Source of the DNA: Gnetum montanum
Lineage: Eukaryota; Streptophyta; Gnetopsida; Gnetales; Gnetaceae
DNA: 34,802 bases
Assembly: GCA_015680685.1 (NCBI GenBank)
Contig: MNCI01030039.1
Location: 171,063 to 205,864 of the forward strand
Direction of reading: 5' to 3'
Made by a program: the position numbers and the translations under genes
Shown: positions 9,268-19,832 of the stretch, piece by piece
Layout of the letters: each line of letters opens with the position of its first letter
Position numbering within the stretch: position 1 is the stretch's first letter
The notes under the pieces: model-generated
What the model was told of the DNA's origin: nothing
The model's input: the letters and a program-made list of their open reading frames with translations, nothing else
Database searches by the model: none

Positions 9268-10308
9268 TCATGAGCTCATCAACCCTGCCACTGTCCTTGG
9301 CAGATCTGAAATCCCCCCAAGAAAATCCTTTACATCTTTGCTTTTGGAACCATGATGGTGGGTATTGCTGGATTTACTTAGGTTGGAGGGTGCATCAGCT
9401 GCTGTTTCAGAATAGGCTTGGTGATGTGCTGGGGAGAAACTGGGTGTAGCAAATGGGGTAGCATAAGTAGAGGTAGAGGTAGAGGGCAAGGGAGGAACAT
9501 ACCCTGTTAAATTTTCTGTTGCATCCATTGCCTTCTTGTTGCTGCTAAAAGAGGTTGAAGCATCGCAAGAAAGCTTGCCTGCTGCACATGGCTTGGCCAT
9601 ATCATCTGTATACAACACATCATCAATCCGTGCAGAGATATTAAAGGCTAGACTCTCCAGAACCCGTGAGTAACTTTCCAAGATCGAGTGACCCACGTCC
9701 TGAAATCAAAAGACCTATCCAAGTAAGTTGTTGGGTTTCCCAACCATAAATGCGAATGCGGTTGGCCTAAAATCCATTTCTGAAATCTGTATATAACGCA
9801 TTTACTTGGACAAAAATTTCAGGAGAAATGTAAGATCAACTGCTGGACAAAAATTTCAGGAGAAATATAAGATCAACTGCTGGATGCGGTTGGCTTATTA
9901 AAATTTGGGGTTTTGATCAGCGTATTCGAGGTATAGTTTCTGTTCTACCTGGTTATGCTGTATCTTGTTCATATCCAAAAGTGTCTGCGATAGACCAGGG
10001 AACCTCAACTTCAAAGTCAATAGTAGACTTTGAGCTCTTTCTGATAGCAGATTTCTCTTTTCAAAGTCTCCTACAAACCTTTTAACCCTTCCCCACTTAG
10101 ATTTGGAACGAGCTTTGTCAGATTTTCTATTGTGCATGCATTTGCCTGATGTTTTCTCCTTCCAAACACGAAGTGCAGCTTCAACGCGGTCAGCAATTTC
10201 CAGAATTTGCTCGGAAGACAGATCTAGGCAATCTAGAAGACCTTCTGGAGAAAATTGCTCAGATGTCAAGTATCCGTAAATAATATCTCCAAGGCATGCT
10301 TTTCCTGT
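9268..10308 (-). CDS. RopGEF (PRONE domain), last two coding exons
   Basis: Two minus-strand exons, 10308-9949 and 9699-9268 (stop TGA 9270-9268), encode the C-terminal part of a plant Rho-of-plants guanine nucleotide exchange factor. Such proteins load ROP GTPases with GTP at the plasma membrane in polar growth and receptor-kinase signalling. Exon one (120 codons) starts TGKACLGD and contains [30 protein letters not shown] and [19 protein letters not shown]. Exon two continues [30 protein letters not shown] and then a variable tail with [12 protein letters not shown]. These are hallmark PRONE C-terminal blocks. Splice sites fit: acceptor CTGATTCAG before 10308, donor CAG|GTAGAAC at 9949/9948, acceptor GATTTCAG before 9699, all in phase 0. 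The N-terminal half of PRONE (several hundred codons in the family) is not recognisable between 10310 and the window end; it may lie beyond a long intron or be lost. No internal stop is seen. Confidence 0.88.
9700..9948 (-). other. RopGEF intron with two tandem 37-bp units
   Basis: GT-AG intron of 249 nt. Units at 9807-9843 and 9844-9880 share ACAAAAATTTCAGGAGAAAT and differ at one base. The word ATGCGGTTGGC also occurs on both sides of the repeat. Translation of the intron is not conserved. Confidence 0.8.
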
Positions 10309-10432
10309 CTGAATCAGAAAACAAAAGAGCATAATTTAAAAATATTTTTTAGGTAACTGTTACCCATTAAATCCTAAATTAGCCATTAACTATAACACTA
10401 TTTATAATTTCTTCTCATCCTTTGAAAATCAA

Positions 10433-10654
10433 TATTTTCATGCTATTTATGCTCTCCCTTTTATCCTTGAAAATTTTAAAATAAAATCAATTACAACCAA
10501 TGATGAATCTAGTACCATTTGAAACACCTTTCAAAAACAATAAGTATTTTAATGCTATTTATGCTCTCCCTTTCATCCTTGAAAATGTTAAAATAAAATC
10601 AATTACAACTGATGATGAATCTAGTACCATTTGAAACACCTTTCAAAAACAAAA
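10433..10654. repeat. Two tandem ~112-bp units in the RopGEF 5' flank or intron
   Basis: The word TGCTATTTATGCTCTCCC occurs at 10441 and 10553, and the following ~100 bp are almost the same (AAATAAAATCAATTACAA, GATGAATCTAGTACC). The unit lies upstream of the first recognised RopGEF exon, so it is presumably intronic if the gene is complete. Confidence 0.8.
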
Positions 10655-10833
10655 TACAAACCCTGTATGGTACATACAAACACAATTGCTAAGAAATTAA
10701 TGCATAGAATCATAATTCATGCAACTGTTACAGTATCAGTCAATGCACCTTTGGACGGGAAGTTATGAAACTTTCAGGAACCTCCATGTCTGACAATACA
10801 TAGTATTGATTGCTCTTTTAAGGTAAAAACATT

Positions 10834-11166
10834 AAGGAAAAAGCTCTGCCTCAGGGTTTCGTAAATTTAAGAAGCTTAGCACAGTTAGAATTGTTTGAAT
10901 GTGGTGGCTTGACTGAAGATTCCATGGACATGATATTACAGCTCAAAAATCTTACATTTTTGAACATTACAGACAGCGATGCTATAATATGCAGATGGAG
11001 ATATCTTCAGAGCAGTCGGGGCATTGTCCAATCAAATAAACATTACATACAGCGATGCTATAATATGCAGATGGAGATATCTTCAGAGCAGTCGGGGCAT
11101 TCTCCAATCAATAATATGCAGATGGAGATATCTTCAGAGCAGTCGGGGCATTCTCCAATCAAATAA
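10834..11166 (+). pseudogene. Leucine-rich-repeat fragment, NBS-LRR-like
   Basis: The frame reads ALPQGFVNLRSLAQLELFEC, GGLTEDSMDMILQLKNL and TFLNITDS, which follows the LxxLxxLxLxxC spacing of plant intracellular LRR receptors (about two repeats, roughly 50 residues). It then runs directly into a short tandem repeat (10985-11161) and stops at 11164-11166. No NB-ARC or further LRR sequence is visible on either side. It lies opposite in strand to, and upstream of, the RopGEF exons, so it is likely a gene fragment dropped into a large intron or the intergenic space. Confidence 0.6.
10985..11161 (+). repeat. Three copies of a ~50-bp unit
   Basis: The unit TAATATGCAGATGGAGATAT...CAGTCGGGGCATT starts at 10985, 11061 and 11112. 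Copies 1 and 2 are embedded in a 76-bp period (with AACATTACA and CAGCGATGCTA before the core); copy 3 follows after 51 bp without that leader. The LRR-like frame stays open through all three. Confidence 0.85.
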
Positions 11167-12937
11167 AATGCTTGTCTGTTTTGAGAATTTAGGGAGTTAT
11201 TTATGGAGAAGTGCTCTGCATTTGTGGAGAATGCAAAGCATCGGAAAATATCATTCTGCCCACTTACAACTACAGAAAGAGGATACTCTTTGACTAGTTG
11301 AAATTCTCATCTCAGGCAGTCTCCTTGAAAATTGAAACTGCATTCCCGTTCTCATTCTCAGCTTTTTGTAAATTTCATTGGCTAACTAAACAAAACATAG
11401 TAAATCTGAGCAAACATTTAAGTGTGTCCAGCATCATGAGTTTATAAAGCTATTTCAGAAATGATTTTGGATATCTTATCTTTCATCCTCTCTGGTCTTT
11501 TTCTACATACATGATATTTTTATAAGTAGGCTTGCATTGATTTTGTCATAACTTTCAAGAGCAATGAATAATATAGTTTGTGGTAATCTTATTTGCAGTA
11601 AACTTAAGATTGTATGAATGACAAAGATTTTGAGATACTGTCCCATTATTATGGTTTAACCTAAAATAACCTTGTCCTGTACATCAATCAATTTGAATGT
11701 GGTCCCTGTTTCCATGGGCAGATCTTGGCAAATGATGCATACAAATATGAAATGCTCTTTCCCACTCCAATGCCTGTTTGTAAAATTTATGGCTCTTTTA
11801 TTTTTCTTGAGTTTGTGAAATACAAACCAAACCACTTCTATCAACTAGGAAAGAAACTTAACAAATGTATGGAAGAAATGATATATTGTAGTTGTCATTT
11901 TCTATCTGGTTTTATTTTTGGAATGTAGACATATGATGAGAATCTTGAACGTCAAACAATCCTGAACGTAAGAAAAGACACCGTGGAAGTCAATTTCCTG
12001 CATTGACTGAATTCCATAAAGTTTTGAACAAACGACGATCTACAAATAAGAGATAACAACTTTGTGATTCGTCACATTTTATTTGGTGAAAATCGTTAAG
12101 AAGGAAAAGTTTCACGTGTATCTCCTCAAAGCTCCCCGATGATGTGCGTTGAAGTCTTTGTTTGCCAGCCGTGTCTGTGCGCCTTCAATCTGACCGTTAA
12201 ATTTGAAAAATAAAGGTTTTTCATTCTTAGTTTAAAAAACAAGAGAGGTTTTCATTCTTAGATACCACCATCATTGAATTGGAGCATCATTTATAGGTCT
12301 CGGATTCCACGCATCATTATCTTAATCTGATGCAGCTGTTACAAAAATTATTAGATTTTGCTTACTCCATCAGGTAGGACCTAGATATATGGAAATATCG
12401 GAATCCTATACTTTATATTTCATTATTGCAAAGGGGGATGTGAAATTAGTCCATTACCACACATCCAAGTTTCAAGAATTTATTTTAAAATCTCACCGAA
12501 TTTCATTTTTTCATCATCTGTTACGCTCAATTACAAATTACTTCAGTAGAAAATGATAAGCAACATACATATACTACCTTGTAAAATAATAAGCAACATA
12601 TATACGACCTTGTTTTCTTTGCATGCTTTAGTTTGTGAAAATCCCAGTAACAGCAGACTAAAGAGTACCTTTTTTGGTCATATTATATATCCTTTTTTTA
12701 ATCACAACATCAACATTAATGGGAAGCTATGCCAAATAGGCACGGGCCAAAGAGTTATAGCAAGGATCTTGTGAGTTGTTTTGTCAATCAAGAGGGTTGG
12801 TAGGTTAAGGGTTCTTCAGCTATGCAAATTCTTCACAAAGGCATTTTGCTTGTGGTTTTATTGCAGAAATTAAAAATCAGAAAAATTTAGAAAAATTGAA
12901 CTTTTACCTCCTGAGAAAAAGTATGATGAGCCTTCTT
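11167..12937. other. Mostly unassigned; one exon-like stretch on the minus strand
   Basis: No clear gene. On the minus strand 11723-11656 follows an acceptor-like TTTGCCAAG and reads LPMETGTTFKLIDVQDKVIL then Gly and TAA, which looks protein-like but matches nothing I can name. A CACGTG G-box occurs near 12114. This stretch keeps more CpG than the surrounding repeats. Confidence 0.3.
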
Positions 12938-13468
12938 GACTGTCAAATGAAAGGGGGGAGGTCGTGGCAGTAGGAAGAGATTCTGTAGATGCTCTGAACC
13001 CACTTCAGCTTTTGCATATCTTCCATCACAGCAGCATTACTGTCATTGTTGTTGGCAGGCGGAGGGAGGAGAGGCCTTCGGGTTTTCGTTGTTTTTTGTA
13101 TTCTTTTTTTCTTTTTTGCTTTTTTGCTTTTTCTTGTGTGTTTTCTGGGTAGAGAGAGGGACAGCAAGGAAGGAGGGCTCTGGGCTGCAATCCGGTGCTG
13201 GTGCTGGTTCTGGTTCTGGCGTCGCCGTTGTTTTCTTCACGGCCCGCAGGCAGCAGCAGAAAGAAGCGGCAGAGGGGGGCTGCATTTTTTTTTTTTCTTT
13301 TTTCTGTTTTTGGTTGTTTCTTTGTTTGCGTTTTTTTATTATTTTAGCGGTTGTTCTTTGCTCTGTTTTCGGGAATTACAAGCAGATTTGGAGGTGATGA
13401 AGGTCACGATATGAGAGGCGGGGAGGCGAAAGGTGGCTGTTATGGATCTTCCCGACTGTCAAATGAAA
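12938..13468. other. GC-rich segment bounded by a 15-bp direct repeat
   Basis: GACTGTCAAATGAAA occurs at 12938-12952 and again at 13454-13468. Between them the sequence is unusually GC-rich with long T- and C-rich tracts on the plus strand. Open frames on both strands (for example 13046-13414 plus, 13043-13285 minus) are low in complexity: Phe-rich one way, Lys/Pro-rich the other. It could be a promoter or 5' UTR, or an inserted unit. I cannot tell which. Confidence 0.4.
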
Positions 13469-13504
13469 AGGGTATGATTTTGAAAGGCCGAGGCAGGAGG
13501 TTTT

Positions 13505-13531
13505 AATGAATCCTTTCTCCCTGGATTCATT
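13505..13531. repeat. Perfect 9-bp stem hairpin
   Basis: AATGAATCC (13505-13513) and GGATTCATT (13523-13531) are perfect inverted repeats with a 9-nt loop. The plus frame 13506-13745 (79 codons) starts inside the left arm. Its first half reads like protein (SLEKSCKWLQEQKARLVGVG), but I recognise no family. Confidence 0.7.
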
Positions 13532-13744
13532 AAGAACCAGTCTTGAAAGTACTTCCGGAAGCAGTTTAGAGAAGAGTTGCAAATGGCTTCAAGAGCAAAA
13601 GGCGAGACTTGTTGGAGTTGGTGTGCTTCCCACAAGCACAGGCAGACAAGTTCGTACTGGGGCTCATTTGTTTAGCGGATGGATCCAGTTCTCTATATTG
13701 AGTTACGTCTTTTGTTATAATACCTTTTGTTTGTTATTCTTGTA

Positions 13745-13762
13745 ACTAATAATATTATTAGT
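13745..13762. repeat. Perfect 18-bp AT-rich palindrome
   Basis: ACTAATAATATTATTAGT is its own reverse complement. In AT-rich sequence an 18-bp perfect palindrome is uncommon but can arise by chance. The following 14028-14046 is an AAAT microsatellite. Confidence 0.8.
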
Positions 13763-14179
13763 GTTTGTTGTACATTTATTTCTAAATAAGCATTTTTAAT
13801 TTAGATTCCACCTTGTATTTGGAGTTTTCAAACTCCCTATTATTTTAAAACTTTTATTTTCAGCTTGTTAATGAGTTGCTATTTTACTTATCAAGTTTTA
13901 AAATCCAAATAGTTTGTGCATCCAAATTTGTTTTCTTTTTGTGAAAATTACCAGCCAGTTGAAACTATTCTTGGTTTCCATAGCTACACGATAGGGGCCC
14001 TAGTCAATAGTCTCTTAAAACAAGTTTAAATAAATAAATAAATAAAGATTCGGAGTATGTAACATGCTTAACACTAAAGAAAAAATACCAAAAATAACAT
14101 TGGAAGAAAAAGATTTTCAATTTTAGATATGTTTAGTTAGGTGATACAACTCTACAAATGATATTTTGAAAAATCAAAA
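13763..14179. other. Unassigned AT-rich sequence with AAAT microsatellite
   Basis: Nothing recognisable beyond a (TAAA)n tract at about 14028-14046. Confidence 0.4.
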
Positions 14180-14270
14180 TGAGGTGTTAGCCTAGTGATA
14201 AGACTCTTAATTTCGGAACTCTAAGTTATGGGTTTGATTTTGGGGGGCAATATTGAATCATAAAGTTCTA
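14180..14270 (+). mobile_element. tRNA-derived SINE-like sequence
   Basis: A-box-like TAGCCTAGTGATAAG at about 14188-14202 and B-box-like TGGGTTTGATTTT at about 14229-14241. Same layout as the copies at 6034 and, on the minus strand, 8271-8333. Confidence 0.45.
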
Positions 14271-15389
14271 ATTTGACTATATGTCTTAGAAGTAAATATT
14301 GTTAACTTATGTTTTAGGTTTTTAATGTAGATTTTTGGGGATGTAAGAAGATTTGAAAATATTTTTTATTTTTGCAAATTTTTGGCAACCCAATATATTA
14401 GATAATGTGGGTGTCCCAACTAAGAAAAATTGATTTTACAAGTGCAATTTCTTTGCAATCTGAATGGGCTTGTTGGAAAGCTCATTCTACAATCTATCAA
14501 CTTGTAAATTTCCAAATCAATTAGAATTTATTTGGTGACTCAAATTTGGCTTGAAAATGAGATTTGGAATAAAATTTTTCAACATCTAGAACAAAAAAAT
14601 GTTGATTTGCAAGATGAATATATTTGTAATCCAATAAAGTTATAGAGTAAATATTTGATAGAAAGCTATGTCAATGATCTAGGTGCCTACAAAATTTGAA
14701 ATTAATTTAAGTTGATTTGATGCTTCAAATCTGTTATAGAAGAGTGCTCCTAAATGTGATTTTCAACTTCTTTGATCAATGAGAATTGGTAAATATGATG
14801 AATTAATGATAGATGATAAAAGTTGTTGAAGTAGAAAATTTTGTAATCATAAACTATCTTATTGCTGTAGCATAGGTTGTCTCAATTGCATCAGTTACTT
14901 CTATTACTTCAATTACAAACATGATTTGCCCACATATTTATAATCAAATGATGATGTCCTAATAAAATATAATGGGACAAGCCTATTTTATGGAAATTTG
15001 GACTAGAAACTCAAGAGACATTGGGCCATCAATATTTTAATAAAAGTAAAAATAATGGAATTTCCTATTTTGTCTTATGTGGCATAATAATTCAAATATA
15101 AATTACATGGCTTGTAGTCCCTATTTACAAAAAAACTATTTTGGCTTTACTTGATCTTTGTCTTTTCTTGAGATTTGAGTATTAACTATTGCTTTTACTA
15201 TATTTCCATATGTAAATATTACCTTTTATTACCTTGAATTTAGGCTTTTTAAATTCATTTCTTTGTCTTGCTTCGAAACCACGACATGGGCATTTAGAAT
15301 GAGTGGAGTAAGAGATTCCAAGTGCATACTAGAACCAATAGTTAACTTATATTTCTAATTTCAACAACAACCTGATATTTGGAAAAATC
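14271..15389. other. Unassigned AT-rich sequence
   Basis: No coding blocks were recognised on either strand. It has the look of old, worn repeat sequence. Confidence 0.35.
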
Positions 15390-16640
15390 AAGGGAGGAAA
15401 ATTAATTATTAGTAGGGAGAATGGTCTCAACCCTAATAACATTTACATCACTTTAAACATCTATGCTTGAATTTAAAATAGAAAAAGGATTTGAGGTAGT
15501 AATAAAATGTTGTGGTGCAATACCAATATTTATAGAAAATCTTCACCACAAAATGATGGCATATATTATGCATCACCATTATTTCACCACTTCATGTTAA
15601 ATTTACATCAAGAATCTTTACCATTAATTATATCCTACTTACTAATATTACTTTTAATTTTCTTTTTGAGTTAATATTGTTCTTTTTATATAAGAAAGGA
15701 TTTGACTAATGGACTATTTGTTTCGACTAATCAATAATTTCAATAATATAAGAAAAATCATTCACAAAAGCCTTTGTCTTTTTAGGTTTCTTTATCATCA
15801 TTTGATCATTCTTATCTTTGATAATAACATATTCTTTTCTATCTTCAACTTCAAATATATATGTTATCTTTTTCTTAGTGTTTTTACAAGAATGAGGAAG
15901 ATTATAATATGTAATTGGTTGAATGTAAGTTTGTCTACTTATTTACACAACTAATTCCTTTTTATAGTTAAGAAGATTGATTTCAATTAAAAAAAAAAAC
16001 ATCTACGAGAACAAATAGTATGGAAATAGATTTCATTTGCTTAATAAGATCAAGAGCATATGCACAAAAAATCAAACAAAGATATAGCTTTTCATAGAGG
16101 TGAATGTAAAAAGAGAACTCATGTAGCCAACCCTAGTTTGTTTGGACAAGGCTAGGATGATGATGATGCTTAATGAAATCAAAAAGTCTAATAATTTATT
16201 GCTAAGATCAATAAAAGATTATCTACATTGCATGCTTATATATAAATAACCCTACATGTAGAGTATGTTCCATCATTGAAGAATTATTGAGCTTAGTATG
16301 TAGGAATAAACAAGAATAGTACCTAGCATAAATAACTTGGATGTTAGATGAAGTAAAGCTTCAATTACGATAGAGGTAGGAAACCCAAATTTTGAATGAA
16401 CACATCATGATGTAAATCAATAACATATGATTCATATACATTATCGAGAAGAACAAAATCAAACATTTAATTTCCAACATCCTTGGAAAAAGGTATCATA
16501 AATTTCTAAATGCCACCTTACAAATTTGTATTCTAAAAATCAACAAATTCTTTTACATCAATTGAAGAAACATAAATTACAATAATGATAGAAGAAGTTG
16601 GAAGTAATTTAGAATTCATTATGGTGGAAAGATAATTTTG
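15390..16640 (-). pseudogene. Unidentified retroelement-like frame, copy B
   Basis: The minus strand aligns with copy A (6740-8045) in the same order: DFVLLDNVYESYVIDL near the start, the CTTATTAAGCAAATGAAATC block, the Lys-rich segment and the AAATATTGGTATTGCACC end. Copy B has only one version of the stretch that is tandemly duplicated in copy A. It lies downstream of the L1 reverse transcriptase at 17240-18000 on the same strand, which is the wrong order for ORF1 of that element, so I treat it as separate. Confidence 0.5.
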
Positions 16641-17239
16641 AAAAAATTAGTTTTATTATTAAAACCTCAACATGAAATAAAAGAAAGACTTAATGTCAAA
16701 ATTCTATTGATAAAATTGTCTAATCAATACTATTTTTAAAATATAGTTTGTAAGTATATATCTAACTAAACTAGTCATAAGATAATCTATAATTTAATTT
16801 TATATATTATATTTTAAACTCATATATACCCTAAAACATATAGGCACAATACTTTAAGTAGACATATAATAATACAATGAGTATTGTGATGTCCTAAACA
16901 AAATTCAAAGTCATAACCTATGACTTACAAGTAGTAATTTTAATAGCAAAGTTAAAAATTTCAAGTATCAACTATATAATTAATGGTAATTGAATAATGT
17001 TAATGATACAATGTCAATGTAATGTAATCCCCTTATATATAAATATGTGTAGCCCATGTTTCGAACTTATCTTTCATTTTATGTAGCAAAGCTCAATTAG
17101 TTTATAATCATCATACCTAGAATTTTTAGGTAATCAATTGGGAAGTAGCATGGTTGGATTGTTACTTAATGCCTTGTTATCAATGGACATATAATTTAAA
17201 TATATTTAAAAAGAAAGGACATTTCTATAATCTTTTAAA
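16641..17239. other. Unassigned spacer between two minus-strand remnants
   Basis: Very AT-rich with no recognised coding block. It may contain the 3' part of the L1 element at 17240-19060. Confidence 0.3.
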
Positions 17240-19060
17240 AAATATTTTATTAAAATTTTCCAATGCTTAAGACTAAATTACTCATTAATATTACCATTAT
17301 AATAAACAATAAATTTTTGCTGATTAAAATGAGAGCTAAACAATATACAATATTCCTCTACTCTAGCTAAAATAATATTTCTATGTTGCAAAGAATTATT
17401 GATTATAAAAAAAAAATACTCATATGAAAAATGCATGTTAAGTATTTGTATACCTTGATCATCAACTAAAATTTTCTTAATGGTATTCTTTTGAAGCTCA
17501 TAATGTAGGTTATGTGAAAGAAGGTTTGCAAAAATAATGAAAAGATAGAGAGCAAGATGACAACCTTGATAGATTGACTACTAAAGAGAGAAGGAGGGAT
17601 TAATTCAAAAATTTATAGGAACTTAAACATTAGAGTTAGTGATCAGGGTACATATAAGACAAATAAAATAATCAAAAAATCCCAATGTATAGAGATATGC
17701 AATAACAAAATATCTTTCAATCATGGCATAAGCTTTGGTATAATCTAACTTAATAAAATAAATATCCTAATTAGTATTAGAAGCTCATTACATTTCCTCC
17801 CATGCTACAATTACATTATTTAAGATAGGTCTATCTTGAACAAAACCTGTCTACTCAAGTTTAATAATATCATCTATACTCTTCTAAATCCAATGAGTTA
17901 TGTATTTAGCTAAAAGTTTATAAGTATTATTGCTAAAAGTCATAAGCCTTCAATTACCAAGATGTTTAAGATCTTCAACAAATACATATCAATGTTGGTA
18001 GTACAAAACCTACCTATACAACAATGTGGCAAATCAAGTATTTGATGGTGTATCCAAGCTTAGGGTACTCACAACTCTTCAACAAGTCTTAGCTTTCTTT
18101 CAATGATTATAATACCTCAACTTCAACAAGTATGAAACCCTTTCAAACCCCTCATATTTGATATTGCTAACAATTTATGCTTCTGCTTCTTAATATGAGA
18201 CCTATCACATTACTAATAAAGATTCTAATCATAAGATGACTTTTCTACAATGTTTTTTTATATGTTGTAGATGTGACCCATTAAATGAGAGTATCTTACC
18301 ATAGGACTACACTATTTCCACACCTGTAAGCAAAGACCTAAATTAATTCCACAACCTTCCAATTGATATATAAGCTTCTTAACCATTGTGTTACATCCTT
18401 GGATGATTTTATTTTAATATTTTTACTAAGAGAAACTTCTTTGATAACTTTTTGGAAACATGAAATAGATTATCATCTCTAGCAATTTCTTAATGATTCT
18501 TAAAAAAATCAATCAAAAAACCATCAGATCCTAGAAGTTTACCATATGCTAAACTAAAAGTTCATTTTTATTTCGTCTGATGTAATTTTTTCTTCAAGAG
18601 TACTTTGACATGTATCTATCATAAAATGAGAAATATGTGACTAGGGGCCTTGAGGATTTCCTTACTTAAACCTTAGAAGAAAAATGATTTGTAAAAAATT
18701 AGTTGATTATTTCAAGATGTGTAGTAAGGGAATCATTTATATAACTAATTTTAGTTTAAGTATTTAACCTTTTCCTTTGAAATTTTTAAAAAATTCCTTC
18801 TAAGATTCAACTTTGTCTTTTAGCGAGGACATTAGACTTTTAGTGAAAGAACGTTTAACTTCAAAATGATCTTAACTTTGTTTATTATAATGAGCTTTAG
18901 CGAAGGCTTTTTAAGCTTCAAAATCAAAAGGATTATAGTTTAAAGATATTTTCATTTTCTTAATAGATTCTTTAGGTTCTTCTTCAATTTGATGCTTTTT
19001 CTTAGTAAATTATTTTTCAAACCATTTAATGTGTTGTCAAGTGGTATTTTGTAAGTCAAT
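17240..19060 (-). pseudogene. L1-type LINE ORF2 (RT region), degraded
   Basis: Minus-strand blocks appear in the order of a plant L1 ORF2: WFEK and EEEPKESIKK in the linker; ITSDEIKM and AYGKLLGSDGFLIDFFKNH before the RT (18430-18620); then, after an interruption, VEDLKHLGN, RLMTFSNNTYKLLAKYITHWI, TGFVQDRPILNNVIVAWEEM, IKLDYTKAYAMIERYF and QGCHLALYLFIIFANLL. The place of the catalytic FADD is occupied by FSYE, so the active site is lost. Many stops are present. Bases 18000-18420 do not fit and appear to be an inserted SINE. Confidence 0.72.
18000..18420 (-). mobile_element. Probable SINE inserted in the L1 remnant
   Basis: On the minus strand AATGGTTAAGAAGCTT (18372-18387) and TGTGGAATTAATTTAGG (18338-18354) correspond to the A-box and B-box of the SINE-like copy at 6034-6081; both share the word AGGTTGT just before the B-box. 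The segment breaks the L1 translation between the GSDGF block and VEDLKHLGN. Exact ends and target duplications are not clear. Confidence 0.45.
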
Positions 19061-19832
19061 TGTAAGCCCTGGACTTGAGAAGTATTTTACACCTTGTGTT
19101 TATGATTCTCACAAACATGGTTAAGGTTTCTATCTCCCAAGTTTGCATCCTAGCCTCCCTAATCATACTTCTAGGTTTTGTGCATGTTTCAAGCTTTGTA
19201 GAATAATTTTGACTTTGTTTGGAAATCCTAGGAACCTTCTAACATATTTCTTGGTCTTTCAGCTCTCATTAAGATTCAAAAGGGCCAAGTTTGCTAGGAG
19301 AGGATGCATTGGCTACCCTTTGTAAGCACACCGCCTAGATCAATGCAAGGGCATTGATCCACCCTCTAGTAGGCATGGATTGGTCCTATTACTTTTGGTG
19401 TGCTTCCATGTCATCTAGGTTATGCTAATGGACCTTTTTTTATGCTTGGGTACTAACAAACCTTTGTTGTTATGATGTGAAAACTATAAATACCTAGAAT
19501 AAGCTCTCACACTTAACAATTCTGTTGATAGCATTTCTATTTGGCTTTTGGCATCTAGTTTTGTGTGAAGAGCTCTTCCTCCCTTAGGTAATTTAATTTA
19601 CTTCTTTGTCTTATATGTGTTTTGAGTCATTGCTTTCCCAAGTACAACTAGAATCTATTATAGTACTACCTTGCTAACATAGCCCAAAATAGTTTGATTA
19701 GTGTAGATTCTAGTATTTATGTGATGAATAAAGCTTATAGTTTTTCCTTATTTCATCGTTGATACCTTAAACATAAAAACCACAAAAATATTCATTTAAT
19801 TTCCATTTGATCGAGCTATAATGATTCATTTT
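19061..19832. other. Flank of the gypsy element with promoter-like features
   Basis: It contains an ACTATAAATACC TATA-like box near 19485 and an AATAAAG near 19726, an arrangement reminiscent of an LTR, but no LTR ends could be placed. A nested inverted repeat occurs at 19324-19405. Confidence 0.3.
19324..19405. repeat. Nested inverted repeat (two 9-bp perfect stems)
   Basis: Outer arms AAGCACACC (19324-19332) and GGTGTGCTT (19397-19405) are perfect complements. Inside, GATCAATGC (19338-19346) pairs with GCATTGATC (19351-19359) around a 4-nt loop. The two stems could coexist in one folded transcript of 82 nt. Confidence 0.7.

Noticed and set aside
9210-9449. Plus-strand frame of 79 codons
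   Set aside because: It is antisense to the RopGEF terminal exon and lacks protein features.
10985-11161. Possible CRISPR-like repeat array
   Set aside because: There are only three units with no comparable spacers, in a plant context; a simple tandem duplication explains it.
13043-13414. Overlapping frames of 80-122 codons on both strands
   Set aside because: They come from a T/C-rich tract: Phe-rich one way, Lys/Pro-rich the other. No domain is visible, and the frames depend on composition.
13560-13600. KWLQEQK peptide reminiscent of the RopGEF RKWLQHQK block
   Set aside because: It lies on the plus strand, opposite to the RopGEF exons, and the sequence around it does not continue the PRONE match.
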